This document shows, piece after piece, positions 1 to 5,348 of a DNA stretch of 6,022 nt (positions are counted from its first letter, which is position 1; each line of letters starts with the position of its first letter). Origin of the DNA: Pyrinomonadaceae bacterium (GTDB taxonomy: Bacteria > Acidobacteriota > Blastocatellia > Pyrinomonadales > Pyrinomonadaceae). Location of the stretch: positions 1 to 6,022 of the forward strand of contig JAGOWF010000174.1 of NCBI GenBank assembly GCA_018060305.1, read 5' to 3'. The translations under genes and the position numbers were made by a program. The notes below the pieces were generated by a model. The model was given only the letters and a program-made list of their open reading frames with translations. It did not search any database and was not told the DNA's origin.

Positions 1-1392
1 ATTCGCACCTTGCAGGACCACGGCATCCATCAGGGCATCGAGGTCTATATGGAGGTCACGGTCGTCTCGCTGCTCAAGGACGGCGACCGTGTGGTCGGAT
101 GTCTCGCCTACGAGCGTGAGCACGGACGATTTCGGATATTCAAATGCAAAGCGTTGATCCTTGCGACGGGTGGCGTCGGGCGGGCATTCAAGATCACAAG
201 CAATAGCTGGGAAGGCACGGGCGACGGCCATGCTCTGGCGTATGACGCGGGAGCGGAGTTGATCGATATGGAATTCGTCCAGTTCCATCCGACGGGAATG
301 ATCTGGCCGCCGTCGGTGCGCGGCATCCTTGTGACCGAGGGCGTTCGCGGTGAGGGCGGCATCCTGCAAAATAGCGAAGGCCGCCGATTCATGTTTGACG
401 ACATCCCGGACAACTACAAAGACCAGACCGCCAAGGACCCCGAAGAAGGCTGGCGTTATACACAGGGCGACAGATCGGCCAACCGCCCGCCTGAACTGCT
501 CACCCGCGACCACGTGGCTAGGTGCATCATGCGCGAGGTAAAGGCGGGTCGCGGTTCGCCTCACGGCGGTGTGTATCTCGATATCGCGTGGATAAAAGAG
601 AAGCTGCCGAATGCGGCCGAGTATATCAAAAAGAAACTGCCGTCGATGTATCACCAGTTTATGCAGCTCGCAAATCTTGACATCACGGCCACGCCGATGG
701 AGGTCGGGCCGACGACGCATTACATAATGGGCGGGATTCGCGTGGATGCCGACACGCAGGCCTCGACGGTGCCGGGCTTGTTTGCGGCGGGTGAATGCGC
801 GGCGGGCATCAACGGAGCAAATCGTCTCGGCGGCAACTCGCTGTCCGATTTGATCGTGTTTGGAAAACGCGCTGGTGAGTACGCGGCGAAGTTCGCGCAG
901 GAGAACGGCGGCGGGACGATCAACGCGGCTGAGGTTGAAGCGACGGCAAAAGCCGCGCATGAGCCTTTCGACCGAACAGGCGGCGAGAACCCGTTCAACA
1001 TCCAAGCTGACCTGCAGGAGATGATGCAGGAGATGGTCGGCATTGTTCGCGTAGAGGACGAGATGAATCACGCGATCGATGGCATCGAGCAGTTGAAGGC
1101 CCGCGCCGCGAAGTCCTACGCACCGGGCAACATCGACTTCAATCCTGGCTGGCACACCGCCCTCGATCTGCACAATCTTTTGATCATCAGCGAAGCGATC
1201 ACCCGTGCCGCCCTCGAACGGAAAGAAAGCCGAGGCGGGCATTTCAGGGATGACTATCCTGAGAAAGCGGCGGAGTTCGCGACGTTCAACTTTTCGTTAA
1301 ACAAAGGTGATGGCGGACGCATGGAGGTCCGCCGCGTACCGATACCCGAGATGCCGGCAGAATTGAAGCAAGTGATCGAAGAAATGGGATAA
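1..1392 (+). CDS. sdhA: Succinate dehydrogenase flavoprotein subunit, 5'-truncated by the window
   Basis: Catalytic FAD subunit of respiratory complex II. It oxidises succinate to fumarate in the TCA cycle at the cytoplasmic face of the inner membrane. The frame is open from base 1, so the 463 residues seen are the C-terminal part; the N-terminal Rossmann motif and the FAD-linking His lie upstream. Visible family motifs (window residue numbers): HPTG at 96-99; the VAR segment with the likely catalytic Arg174; THYIMGG with substrate-binding His240; and NRLGGNSL with Arg275, followed by the C-terminal helical domain. The short end, without a long tail, is typical of non-proteobacterial SdhA. 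The TTG at base 10 is internal, not a start. sdhB follows after 66 bases, so the two are surely co-transcribed. Fumarate reductase FrdA is the alternative, but the SdhB partner and an apparently aerobic setting favour SdhA. Confidence 0.96.
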   Translation: MRTLQDHGIHQGIEVYMEVTVVSLLKDGDRVVGCLAYEREHGRFRIFKCKALILATGGVGRAFKITSNSWEGTGDGHALAYDAGAELIDMEFVQFHPTGMIWPPSVRGILVTEGVRGEGGILQNSEGRRFMFDDIPDNYKDQTAKDPEEGWRYTQGDRSANRPPELLTRDHVARCIMREVKAGRGSPHGGVYLDIAWIKEKLPNAAEYIKKKLPSMYHQFMQLANLDITATPMEVGPTTHYIMGGIRVDADTQASTVPGLFAAGECAAGINGANRLGGNSLSDLIVFGKRAGEYAAKFAQENGGGTINAAEVEATAKAAHEPFDRTGGENPFNIQADLQEMMQEMVGIVRVEDEMNHAIDGIEQLKARAAKSYAPGNIDFNPGWHTALDLHNLLIISEAITRAALERKESRGGHFRDDYPEKAAEFATFNFSLNKGDGGRMEVRRVPIPEMPAELKQVIEEMG

Positions 1393-1394
1393 CA

Positions 1395-1457
1395 GTCGGA
1401 ACGCAGGCCGCCAGTCTGCGAGTCCGGCACACGCAGGCTGGCAGCCTGCGTTCCGAC
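1395..1457. repeat. 26-bp imperfect inverted repeat between sdhA and sdhB
   Basis: Arms 1395-1420 and 1432-1457 are reverse complements at 24 of 26 positions, around an 11-base loop. The outer 14 pairs are perfect (gtcggaacgcaggc with gcctgcgttccgac), and one of the two mismatches would be a G-U pair in RNA. The right arm also holds its own perfect palindrome (cgcaggct-ggc-agcctgcg, 1432-1450), so it can fold alone. The element fills nearly the whole gap between the sdhA stop and the sdhB ATG and leaves no Shine-Dalgarno. It lacks a T-tract, so it is not a classical terminator. I infer a REP-like dispersed element that may act as an mRNA-stability hairpin or tune SdhB translation. Confidence 0.85.
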
Positions 1458-1458
1458 A

Positions 1459-2199
1459 ATGAGAGCAACGTTTAGCATACGACGCGGGGGCCGCGAGGGG
1501 GGCGAGATGATCGACTATCAGACAGAGGTGTCTGAGGGAATGGTCGTGCTCGACGCGGTGCATCAGATACAGGCCGAGTCGGCGCCCGACCTCGCGTGTC
1601 GGTGGAACTGCAAGGCGGGGAAATGCGGTTCGTGTTCGGCCGAGATCAACGGCATGCCCAAACTGATGTGCATGACCCGGCTCGACACGATCGACACTAC
1701 AAAGCCGGTCACGATCGAACCGATGCGCGCCTTTCCCGTGATAAAGGATCTGATCAGCGACGTGGGTTGGAATTTTGAAGTAAAGAAACGCATCAAGAAA
1801 TTCAAACCGCGCAAACCCGACGCCGAGGACGGCACTTGGCGAATGCAGCAGGGCGATATCGACCGAGTGCAGGAGTTTCGCAAGTGCATCGAGTGCTTTC
1901 TGTGTCAGGATGTGTGTCACGTGCTTCGCGATCACAACAAGCACAGCGAATTCGCCGGGCCGCGGCATTATGTCTATACGGCCGCTCTCGAGATGCATCC
2001 GCTCGACACCGAAAACCGCGTCGATGAACTGAAGAATGAATTCGGCATCGGTTACTGCAACATTACAAAATGCTGCACAAAGGTTTGCCCCGAGCACATT
2101 ACGATCACGGACAATGCTATTATTCCGCTGAAGGAACGAGTGGTGGATAAGCATTACGATCCATTGACCAGATTGGTAAGATTGTTTAGAAAGAAATGA
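1459..2199 (+). CDS. sdhB: Succinate dehydrogenase iron-sulfur subunit
   Basis: Electron-transfer subunit of complex II, passing electrons from the SdhA flavin to quinone through three Fe-S clusters. The protein has 246 residues, normal for the family. The N-terminal ferredoxin domain holds [2Fe-2S] ligands Cys51, Cys56, Cys59 and Cys71. The C-terminal helical domain holds Cys143, Cys146, Cys149 and Cys210 for [4Fe-4S] and Cys153, Cys200 and Cys206 for [3Fe-4S]. These spacings match those I know for E. coli SdhB. The ATG at 1459 is preferred because MRATFSIRRG matches the usual N-terminus and first beta strand. The later ATG at 1507 has a purine-rich stretch before it but would delete that strand. 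No Shine-Dalgarno precedes 1459, because an inverted repeat ends one base before it. A 325-residue antisense frame over this gene is a shadow. Confidence 0.97.
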   Translation: MRATFSIRRGGREGGEMIDYQTEVSEGMVVLDAVHQIQAESAPDLACRWNCKAGKCGSCSAEINGMPKLMCMTRLDTIDTTKPVTIEPMRAFPVIKDLISDVGWNFEVKKRIKKFKPRKPDAEDGTWRMQQGDIDRVQEFRKCIECFLCQDVCHVLRDHNKHSEFAGPRHYVYTAALEMHPLDTENRVDELKNEFGIGYCNITKCCTKVCPEHITITDNAIIPLKERVVDKHYDPLTRLVRLFRKK

Positions 2200-2202
2200 C
2201 GG

Positions 2203-2228
2203 GCGGGCAGAGTGCCCGCGTTCCGACA
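2203..2228. repeat. Short hairpin repeat at the junction of sdhB and the TPR-like gene
   Basis: A perfect 7-bp stem (gcgggca 2203-2209, tgcccgc 2213-2219) with a 3-base loop is followed by gttccgaca and then an ATG at 2229. The right side, 2214-2231 including that ATG, matches 1444-1461 in the sdhA-sdhB repeat at 17 of 18 bases. It is therefore a second, shorter member of the same repeat family, again placed directly before a start codon and without a Shine-Dalgarno. Confidence 0.75.
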
Positions 2229-2708
2229 ATGTTCGAGCTAAAGAAATTATCACCTGAGGCGATACCTGCGGCACTGGAAAAGGCCAGTCGGTATCGCCTG
2301 CTTAACGAGCCGGGCGCGGCCGAGAGTATATACCTCGATGTGCTTGCCATCGAGCCGGATAATCAGGAAGCGTTGAAGAATATCATCCTTGCGATGAGCG
2401 ATCGCTTTGGTAAGGACTATGCGATCGGCGACGCTCGCATTCCGGAATATATCACCCGCTTGAAGGACGACTATCAACGGGCATATTACACGGGGATCAT
2501 GTATGAGCGGCGTGCAAAGGCGACGCTTGCTAAAGAAGGTGTCGGCGCCTACGAGCTCTTTCGCCAGGCGATGGACTGCTTTGAAAAGGCCGAGTCGATG
2601 AAGCCCGTGGGCAACGACGATTCGATCCTAAGATGGAACGAATGCGTTCGCATCATTCGCTCTAACAATCTTGCCCCGCGCGAGATGGGACACGACTTCC
2701 TGGAATAG
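2229..2708 (+). CDS. Small TPR-like helical protein of unknown function
   Basis: I do not recognise a named family. The 159 residues from ATG 2229 look wholly alpha-helical and soluble, with no signal peptide or membrane segment. Residues about 14-50 (an Ala/Tyr/Leu pattern ending in IEPDNQEALK) resemble a TPR helix pair, and about 83-125 (AYYTGIMYERR, then AMDCFEKAESMKP) a second one. A TPR-type protein-interaction or assembly role is inferred only from this. Start choice: ATG 2196 overlaps the sdhB stop as ATGA and would add eleven residues, but that extension is encoded by the hairpin repeat and looks unlike conserved protein. ATG 2229 (MFELKKLSPE) is preferred, although ATGA coupling remains possible. 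Position says it is co-transcribed with sdhAB, so a complex II link is plausible but unproven. Confidence 0.75.
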   Translation: MFELKKLSPEAIPAALEKASRYRLLNEPGAAESIYLDVLAIEPDNQEALKNIILAMSDRFGKDYAIGDARIPEYITRLKDDYQRAYYTGIMYERRAKATLAKEGVGAYELFRQAMDCFEKAESMKPVGNDDSILRWNECVRIIRSNNLAPREMGHDFLE

Positions 2709-2720
2709 GCGGCGGAGGCC

Positions 2721-2749
2721 TTGCCATTGGGCGCGGTCTATGACATATT
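2721..2749 (+). promoter_or_regulatory. Candidate sigma70-type promoter for the DUF1508 gene
   Basis: TTGCCA at 2721-2726 (5 of 6 with TTGACA) and CATATT at 2744-2749 (4 of 6 with TATAAT) are separated by an ideal 17-base spacer. This would start transcription near 2756, about 45 bases before the ATG. The local AT-rich shift after a GC-rich gene end supports it. Motif match only. Confidence 0.5.
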
Positions 2750-2766
2750 TATTCGCTGAAATCGGG

Positions 2767-2776
2767 TTTGATCAAA
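2767..2776. promoter_or_regulatory. Perfect 10-bp palindrome in the DUF1508 leader
   Basis: TTTGATCAAA lies just downstream of the predicted transcription start and before the ribosome binding site, a position suited to a repressor. It is short enough to occur by chance, and no regulator is known. Confidence 0.25.
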
Positions 2777-2787
2777 TCAGTTACTAG

Positions 2788-2793
2788 AAGGAG
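2788..2793 (+). promoter_or_regulatory. Strong Shine-Dalgarno fixing the DUF1508 start
   Basis: AAGGAG lies 7 bases before ATG 2801. It decides the start in favour of 2801 over the upstream in-frame TTG at 2768 and is the strongest ribosome binding site in the window, suggesting high expression. Confidence 0.85.
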
Positions 2794-2800
2794 ATATTAC

Positions 2801-3358
2801 ATGGCAGGAAAATTTGAGATCAAGGCTGGTAAGACCGGCAAGTTTCGTTTCAATCTGAAGGCCAGCAACGGCCAGGTGATCTTGAGCAGCGAGGCGTACA
2901 ACACCGCCGCGTCTGCCAAGAGTGGTGCCGCGTCGGTCGCGAAGAACGCCGGCAACGCGAAGCGCTTTGAGCGCAAAAAAGCGAAGGACGGTTCGCCGTA
3001 CTTTGTGATGAAGGCCGCCAACGGCGAGGTCATTGGGAAGAGCGAGATGTATAAGACCGCAAAGGCGATGGAGAACGGCATTGCTTCGGTTGGCAAGCAT
3101 GCTCCCGGTGCCGCGATCGTGAGCGGTGACGCCAAGCCGGCCGCAAAGAAAGCTCCGGCCAAGAAAGCAGCAGCCAAGAAGCCCGCCGCGAAGAAGGCCC
3201 CGGCAAAGAAAGCTGCAGCCAAGAAGCCGGCACCGAAGAAGGCCGCAGCAAAGAAGGCGGCTAAGCCTGCGGCCAAGAAAGCCCCGGCGAAGAAAGCTGC
3301 AGCGAAAAAGCCTGCGCCCAAGAAGCCGGCTGCTAAAAAGACGGCGAAGAAAAAATAG
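2801..3358 (+). CDS. Tandem DUF1508 (YegP-type) protein with histone H1-like Lys/Ala/Pro tail
   Basis: 185 residues in two parts. Residues 1-105 are two DUF1508 repeats: about 3-52 (KFEIKAGKTGKFRFNLKASN, then an Ala-rich helix) and about 56-104 (FERKKAKDGSPYFVMKAANG, then SEMYKTAKAMENGIASV). This is the two-copy layout of YegP, a small beta-rich fold whose biochemical role is not settled. Residues 112-185 are nearly only Lys, Ala and Pro, in five-residue units ending in KK; the 15-residue block PAAKKAPAKKAAAKK occurs three times. Such tails are known in bacterial H1-like proteins (Hc1, AlgP and similar) and bind DNA or RNA by charge. I infer a cytoplasmic, abundant, nucleic-acid-associated protein. 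It has its own promoter and terminator, so it is monocistronic. The antisense frame of 196 residues is a low-complexity shadow. Confidence 0.92.
   Translation: MAGKFEIKAGKTGKFRFNLKASNGQVILSSEAYNTAASAKSGAASVAKNAGNAKRFERKKAKDGSPYFVMKAANGEVIGKSEMYKTAKAMENGIASVGKHAPGAAIVSGDAKPAAKKAPAKKAAAKKPAAKKAPAKKAAAKKPAPKKAAAKKAAKPAAKKAPAKKAAAKKPAPKKPAAKKTAKKK
3128..3355 (+). repeat. Degenerate 15-bp/45-bp tandem repeat coding the Lys/Ala/Pro tail
   Basis: This stretch codes residues 110-185 of the DUF1508 protein. The protein unit is a pentad such as PAAKK, APAKK or AAAKK, grouped as 15-residue blocks beginning at residues 113, 128 and 156, with variant blocks between and after. Codons within the units vary (gcc/gca/gcg/gct and aag/aaa), so the repeat is kept at protein level and is not a recent DNA expansion, though such tracts often vary in length between strains. 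Confidence 0.8.
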
Positions 3359-3385
3359 TCTCGCCGGAACTTTTGAGTTCTACAC

Positions 3386-3417
3386 ATAGCCCGAGCGAAA
3401 GCTTGGGCTATTATTTT
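3386..3417 (+). terminator. Rho-independent terminator after the DUF1508 gene
   Basis: An 11-bp stem (atagcccgagc 3386-3396, gcttgggctat 3401-3411; one G-U pair) closes on a GAAA tetraloop and is followed by ttatttt. It sits 27 bases after the DUF1508 stop. Its U-tract ends only three bases before the ATG of the next gene, so read-through into that gene should be low and the next gene probably has its own start of transcription. Confidence 0.88.
3409..3414 (+). promoter_or_regulatory. Possible -10 box for a leaderless DUF1343 transcript
   Basis: TATTAT (5 of 6 with TATAAT) lies six bases before ATG 3421, the distance expected if transcription starts on the start codon itself. No convincing -35 box is present, and the same bases form the terminator stem end and T-tract, so this is tentative. 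Confidence 0.3.
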
Positions 3418-3420
3418 GAT

Positions 3421-4596
3421 ATGACGAACAAAAGAGTTCGGCTCGGTATCGAGCGATTACTGGATGAACGCATCGACACTGTTCGCGGCGGGCGCGTCGG
3501 ACTGGTTTGTAATCAGGCATCGGTGATGCCGGATACCTTCGCACACGCGGCAGACATGCTTTCCGCCCGGGACGAATTTCGTCTGACGACATTGTTCGGC
3601 CCGCAGCACGGCATACGCGGCGATATGCAATACAACATGATAGAGACGCCGCATGTGCGCGACGAGCGAACCGGCCTCATGGTCTATTCGCTTTACAGCG
3701 AAACGCGTATTCCTACCGAGGAAATGTGCCGCGATATTGATACCTTCGTGGTCGATCTGCAGGACGTCGGCTGCCGCATCTACACCTACACCTACACAAT
3801 GGCGAATTGTATGATCGCCGCCGCCAAATTCGGCAAGCGTGTCGTCGTCTGCGACCGTCCAAACCCTATCACCGGCGTGCATGTCGAGGGCAACGTCACA
3901 GAAAAAGAATTCACATCGTTTGTCGGGCAATTTGAGCTGCCGACGCGGCCCGGTATGACCATCGGCGAGATGGCAAAGATGTTTAACGAACACTGGAACA
4001 TCGGCTGCGATCTCGAAGTCGTCGAAATGACCGGCTGGCGACGCGAAATGTGGGGCGACGAAACCGGCTTGCTGTGGGTTATCCCGTCACCAAATATCCC
4101 GACCGTCGATACCTGCGTCGTCTTCCCCGCAACCGTCCACCTCGAAGGCACCGAACTAAGCGAAGGCCGCGGCACGACACTGCCGTTTCACCTCAACGGT
4201 GCGCCCTATATCGACCCATACGCCTGGGCCGACGCTCTTAACGCCTTCGACTTTCCCGGCGTAAAATTTCGCCACGCATTCTTTCAACCGACCTTCTGCG
4301 AATTCGCCGGCCAGTCCTGCGGCGGTGTCCAGATCCACGTCACCGACCGCGAAGCCTTCACCCCCGTTATCGTCGGCATCGCCATGGTCAAAACCGCCCA
4401 CGATATGTACCCAGATCATTTTCAATGGCGCCAAAACGATTACGAATACGAATTCGGGCGGAATCCGTTTGACATCGTCTGCGGGAACGCTAAATTCAGA
4501 AAAGCGATTGAGAGCGGGGTTTCATTTGACGGTTTTCCATTTGATATTGGTCTGGGCGAATTTGTTGAACTTCGCCGGAAGTATCTCTTGTATTGA
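3421..4596 (+). CDS. DUF1343 / NamZ-type protein (GH171 family), putative exo-beta-N-acetylmuramidase
   Basis: 391 residues spanning the complete DUF1343 domain. Characterised members (NamZ, B. subtilis YbbC) remove MurNAc from the non-reducing end of peptidoglycan chains during cell-wall turnover. Family motifs seen: GLVCNQAS (27-34), LFGPQHGIRG (58-67), VVDLQDVGCRIYTYTYTM (110-127), CDRPNPITG (144-152), ELPTRPGMTIGE (172-183), SPNIPT (223-228), LEGTELSEGRGTT (241-253) and the usual C-terminal YLLY. Residue 62 is Gln where many members have Glu (GPEHG). Start: ATG 3421 agrees with the family N-terminus; an upstream TTG at 3373 would run through the terminator hairpin. No signal peptide is seen, whereas many relatives are exported, so a cytoplasmic location is inferred. 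No Shine-Dalgarno. No MurNAc uptake or catabolism gene lies nearby, so the substrate is by family analogy only. Confidence 0.92.
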   Translation: MTNKRVRLGIERLLDERIDTVRGGRVGLVCNQASVMPDTFAHAADMLSARDEFRLTTLFGPQHGIRGDMQYNMIETPHVRDERTGLMVYSLYSETRIPTEEMCRDIDTFVVDLQDVGCRIYTYTYTMANCMIAAAKFGKRVVVCDRPNPITGVHVEGNVTEKEFTSFVGQFELPTRPGMTIGEMAKMFNEHWNIGCDLEVVEMTGWRREMWGDETGLLWVIPSPNIPTVDTCVVFPATVHLEGTELSEGRGTTLPFHLNGAPYIDPYAWADALNAFDFPGVKFRHAFFQPTFCEFAGQSCGGVQIHVTDREAFTPVIVGIAMVKTAHDMYPDHFQWRQNDYEYEFGRNPFDIVCGNAKFRKAIESGVSFDGFPFDIGLGEFVELRRKYLLY

Positions 4597-4620
4597 GAAT
4601 TCTTACCGTGATAGTATTAC
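4593..4620 (+). promoter_or_regulatory. Weak candidate promoter for the toxin-antitoxin operon
   Basis: TTGAGA at 4593-4598 and TATTAC at 4615-4620 are 16 bases apart. The -10 candidate lies inside the left arm of the operator-like inverted repeat, which would suit autorepression. The boxes are only partial matches, and the -35 overlaps the stop of the preceding gene. Confidence 0.35.
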
Positions 4621-4638
4621 TTTTAGGGGTAATACTAT
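4611..4638. promoter_or_regulatory. Perfect 10-bp inverted repeat, likely VapB/VapBC operator
   Basis: atagtattac (4611-4620) and gtaatactat (4629-4638) are exact reverse complements around an 8-base spacer. The right arm ends within the antitoxin ATG, and the spacer edge carries the AGGGG ribosome binding site (4625-4629). AbrB-fold antitoxins bind such palindromes as dimers and repress their own operon together with the toxin. In RNA the same repeat would hide the ribosome binding site. Confidence 0.75.
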
Positions 4639-4885
4639 GAGAATCACGACAAAAGGCCAAGTAACGATTCCGCTTGCTGTGCGAAAAAATCTTGGGATGC
4701 TCCCGGGTACTGATGTGGAGATTGTTGAAGACGGCGATGCAGCGAGCATCATCAAGTCCAAATCCAACGGCGGCCGTCCGGGCCGTGGTGATCGCCTCGT
4801 AGCACTTCTCGCCAACTCTGCGACTGATCGGAGTTTGGGCAGGACTACGGACGAAATTCTGCTCATCACGAGAGGTGACGATTGA
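4637..4885 (+). CDS. vapB: AbrB/MazE-fold antitoxin of a VapBC-type pair
   Basis: 82 residues. The N-terminal swapped-hairpin DNA-binding domain is clear: ITTKGQVTIPLAVRKNLGMLPGTDVEIVED at about 3-32. It binds the operator in front of the gene. The C-terminal part, about 45-82, includes RLVALL and TTDEILLITRGDD, which matches the toxin-binding tail usual in VapB proteins paired with PIN toxins. Start ATG 4637 has AGGGG 7 bases before it and agrees with the domain start. It overlaps the toxin gene by four bases (TTGA), showing tight coupling. It neutralises the ribonuclease and, with it, represses the operon; these roles are from the family. Confidence 0.92.
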   Translation: MRITTKGQVTIPLAVRKNLGMLPGTDVEIVEDGDAASIIKSKSNGGRPGRGDRLVALLANSATDRSLGRTTDEILLITRGDD

Positions 4886-5286
4886 AAGCCGTACTTGTTG
4901 ACAGCAGCGTTCTGATCGACGTGCTCCTGCACGATGAGAATTGGTTCGAATGGTCATCATCGGCCGTGACGACTGCGGGTAACCAAGCTGAAGTTGTCAT
5001 CAACCCTATAATCTTTGCCGAAATTTCGGCTCAATACAGAACTATCGACGAACTAAACACGGCTCTCCCACTTTCGCTGTGTCGAAGAGACGATCTCCCA
5101 TACGCGGCGGCGTTTCTCGCGGCTCGAGCCTTTGTCAAGTACCGTCGCCGGGGCGGATCGAGGACTTCACCAATGCCTGATTTCTACATTGGCGCCCATG
5201 CCGAAGTTTCCAATTTTCGAATCCTGACCCGCGATCCGAGGCGATTTCGTAAATACTTCCCTAATGTTGAACTGATCACGCCGTAA
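4882..5286 (+). CDS. vapC: PIN-domain ribonuclease toxin (VapC-type)
   Basis: 134 residues, normal for VapC. The PIN-domain acidic residues that bind Mg2+ are present: Asp7 (VDSSVLID), Glu47 (FAEIS), Asp100 (MPDFYIGAHAE) and Asp118 (LTRDPRRFRKYFP), so the toxin looks intact. VapC proteins cut specific RNAs, often tRNA or rRNA, when freed from VapB. The target here is unknown. The start is TTG 4882 inside the antitoxin stop, with agaggt five bases before it. A rare start plus stop-start overlap makes toxin synthesis depend on antitoxin translation. The very basic patch KYRRRGGSR (86-94) may contact RNA. Confidence 0.93.
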   Translation: MKAVLVDSSVLIDVLLHDENWFEWSSSAVTTAGNQAEVVINPIIFAEISAQYRTIDELNTALPLSLCRRDDLPYAAAFLAARAFVKYRRRGGSRTSPMPDFYIGAHAEVSNFRILTRDPRRFRKYFPNVELITP

Positions 5287-5348
5287 TCCCTATTTGAGGT
5301 CGAAATCCATGTACTTTTGTAATTTGGGAGAATTGTTGTTCGAAGTTT
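5287..5348. other. Short gap between convergent vapC and the ASCH pseudogene
   Basis: AT-rich spacer of 62 bases. I see no clear terminator hairpin, ORF or repeat in it, although two convergent transcripts end here. Confidence 0.6.

Noticed and set aside
1395..1457. Inverted repeat as a rho-independent terminator of sdhA
   Set aside because: No T-tract follows, and stopping here would cut off sdhB, which belongs to the same complex.
1297..2274. 325-residue open frame antisense to sdhB
   Set aside because: It overlaps all of a well-supported sdhB, resembles no family, and is explained by GC-rich codon use leaving few stops on the opposite strand.
3128..3355. Tandem repeat as a CRISPR-like or satellite array
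   Set aside because: It is in frame, codes regular KK-ending pentads with varied synonymous codons, and has no spacers.
2797..3387. 196-residue antisense frame rich in Phe/Ala/Gly, like a membrane protein
   Set aside because: It is the complement of the Lys/Ala/Pro repeat tail (aag/gcc read backwards gives Phe/Leu/Gly/Ala); a low-complexity artefact.
3457..3993. 178-residue - strand frame inside the DUF1343 gene
   Set aside because: Fully covered by a strongly recognised + strand gene, with no family resemblance.
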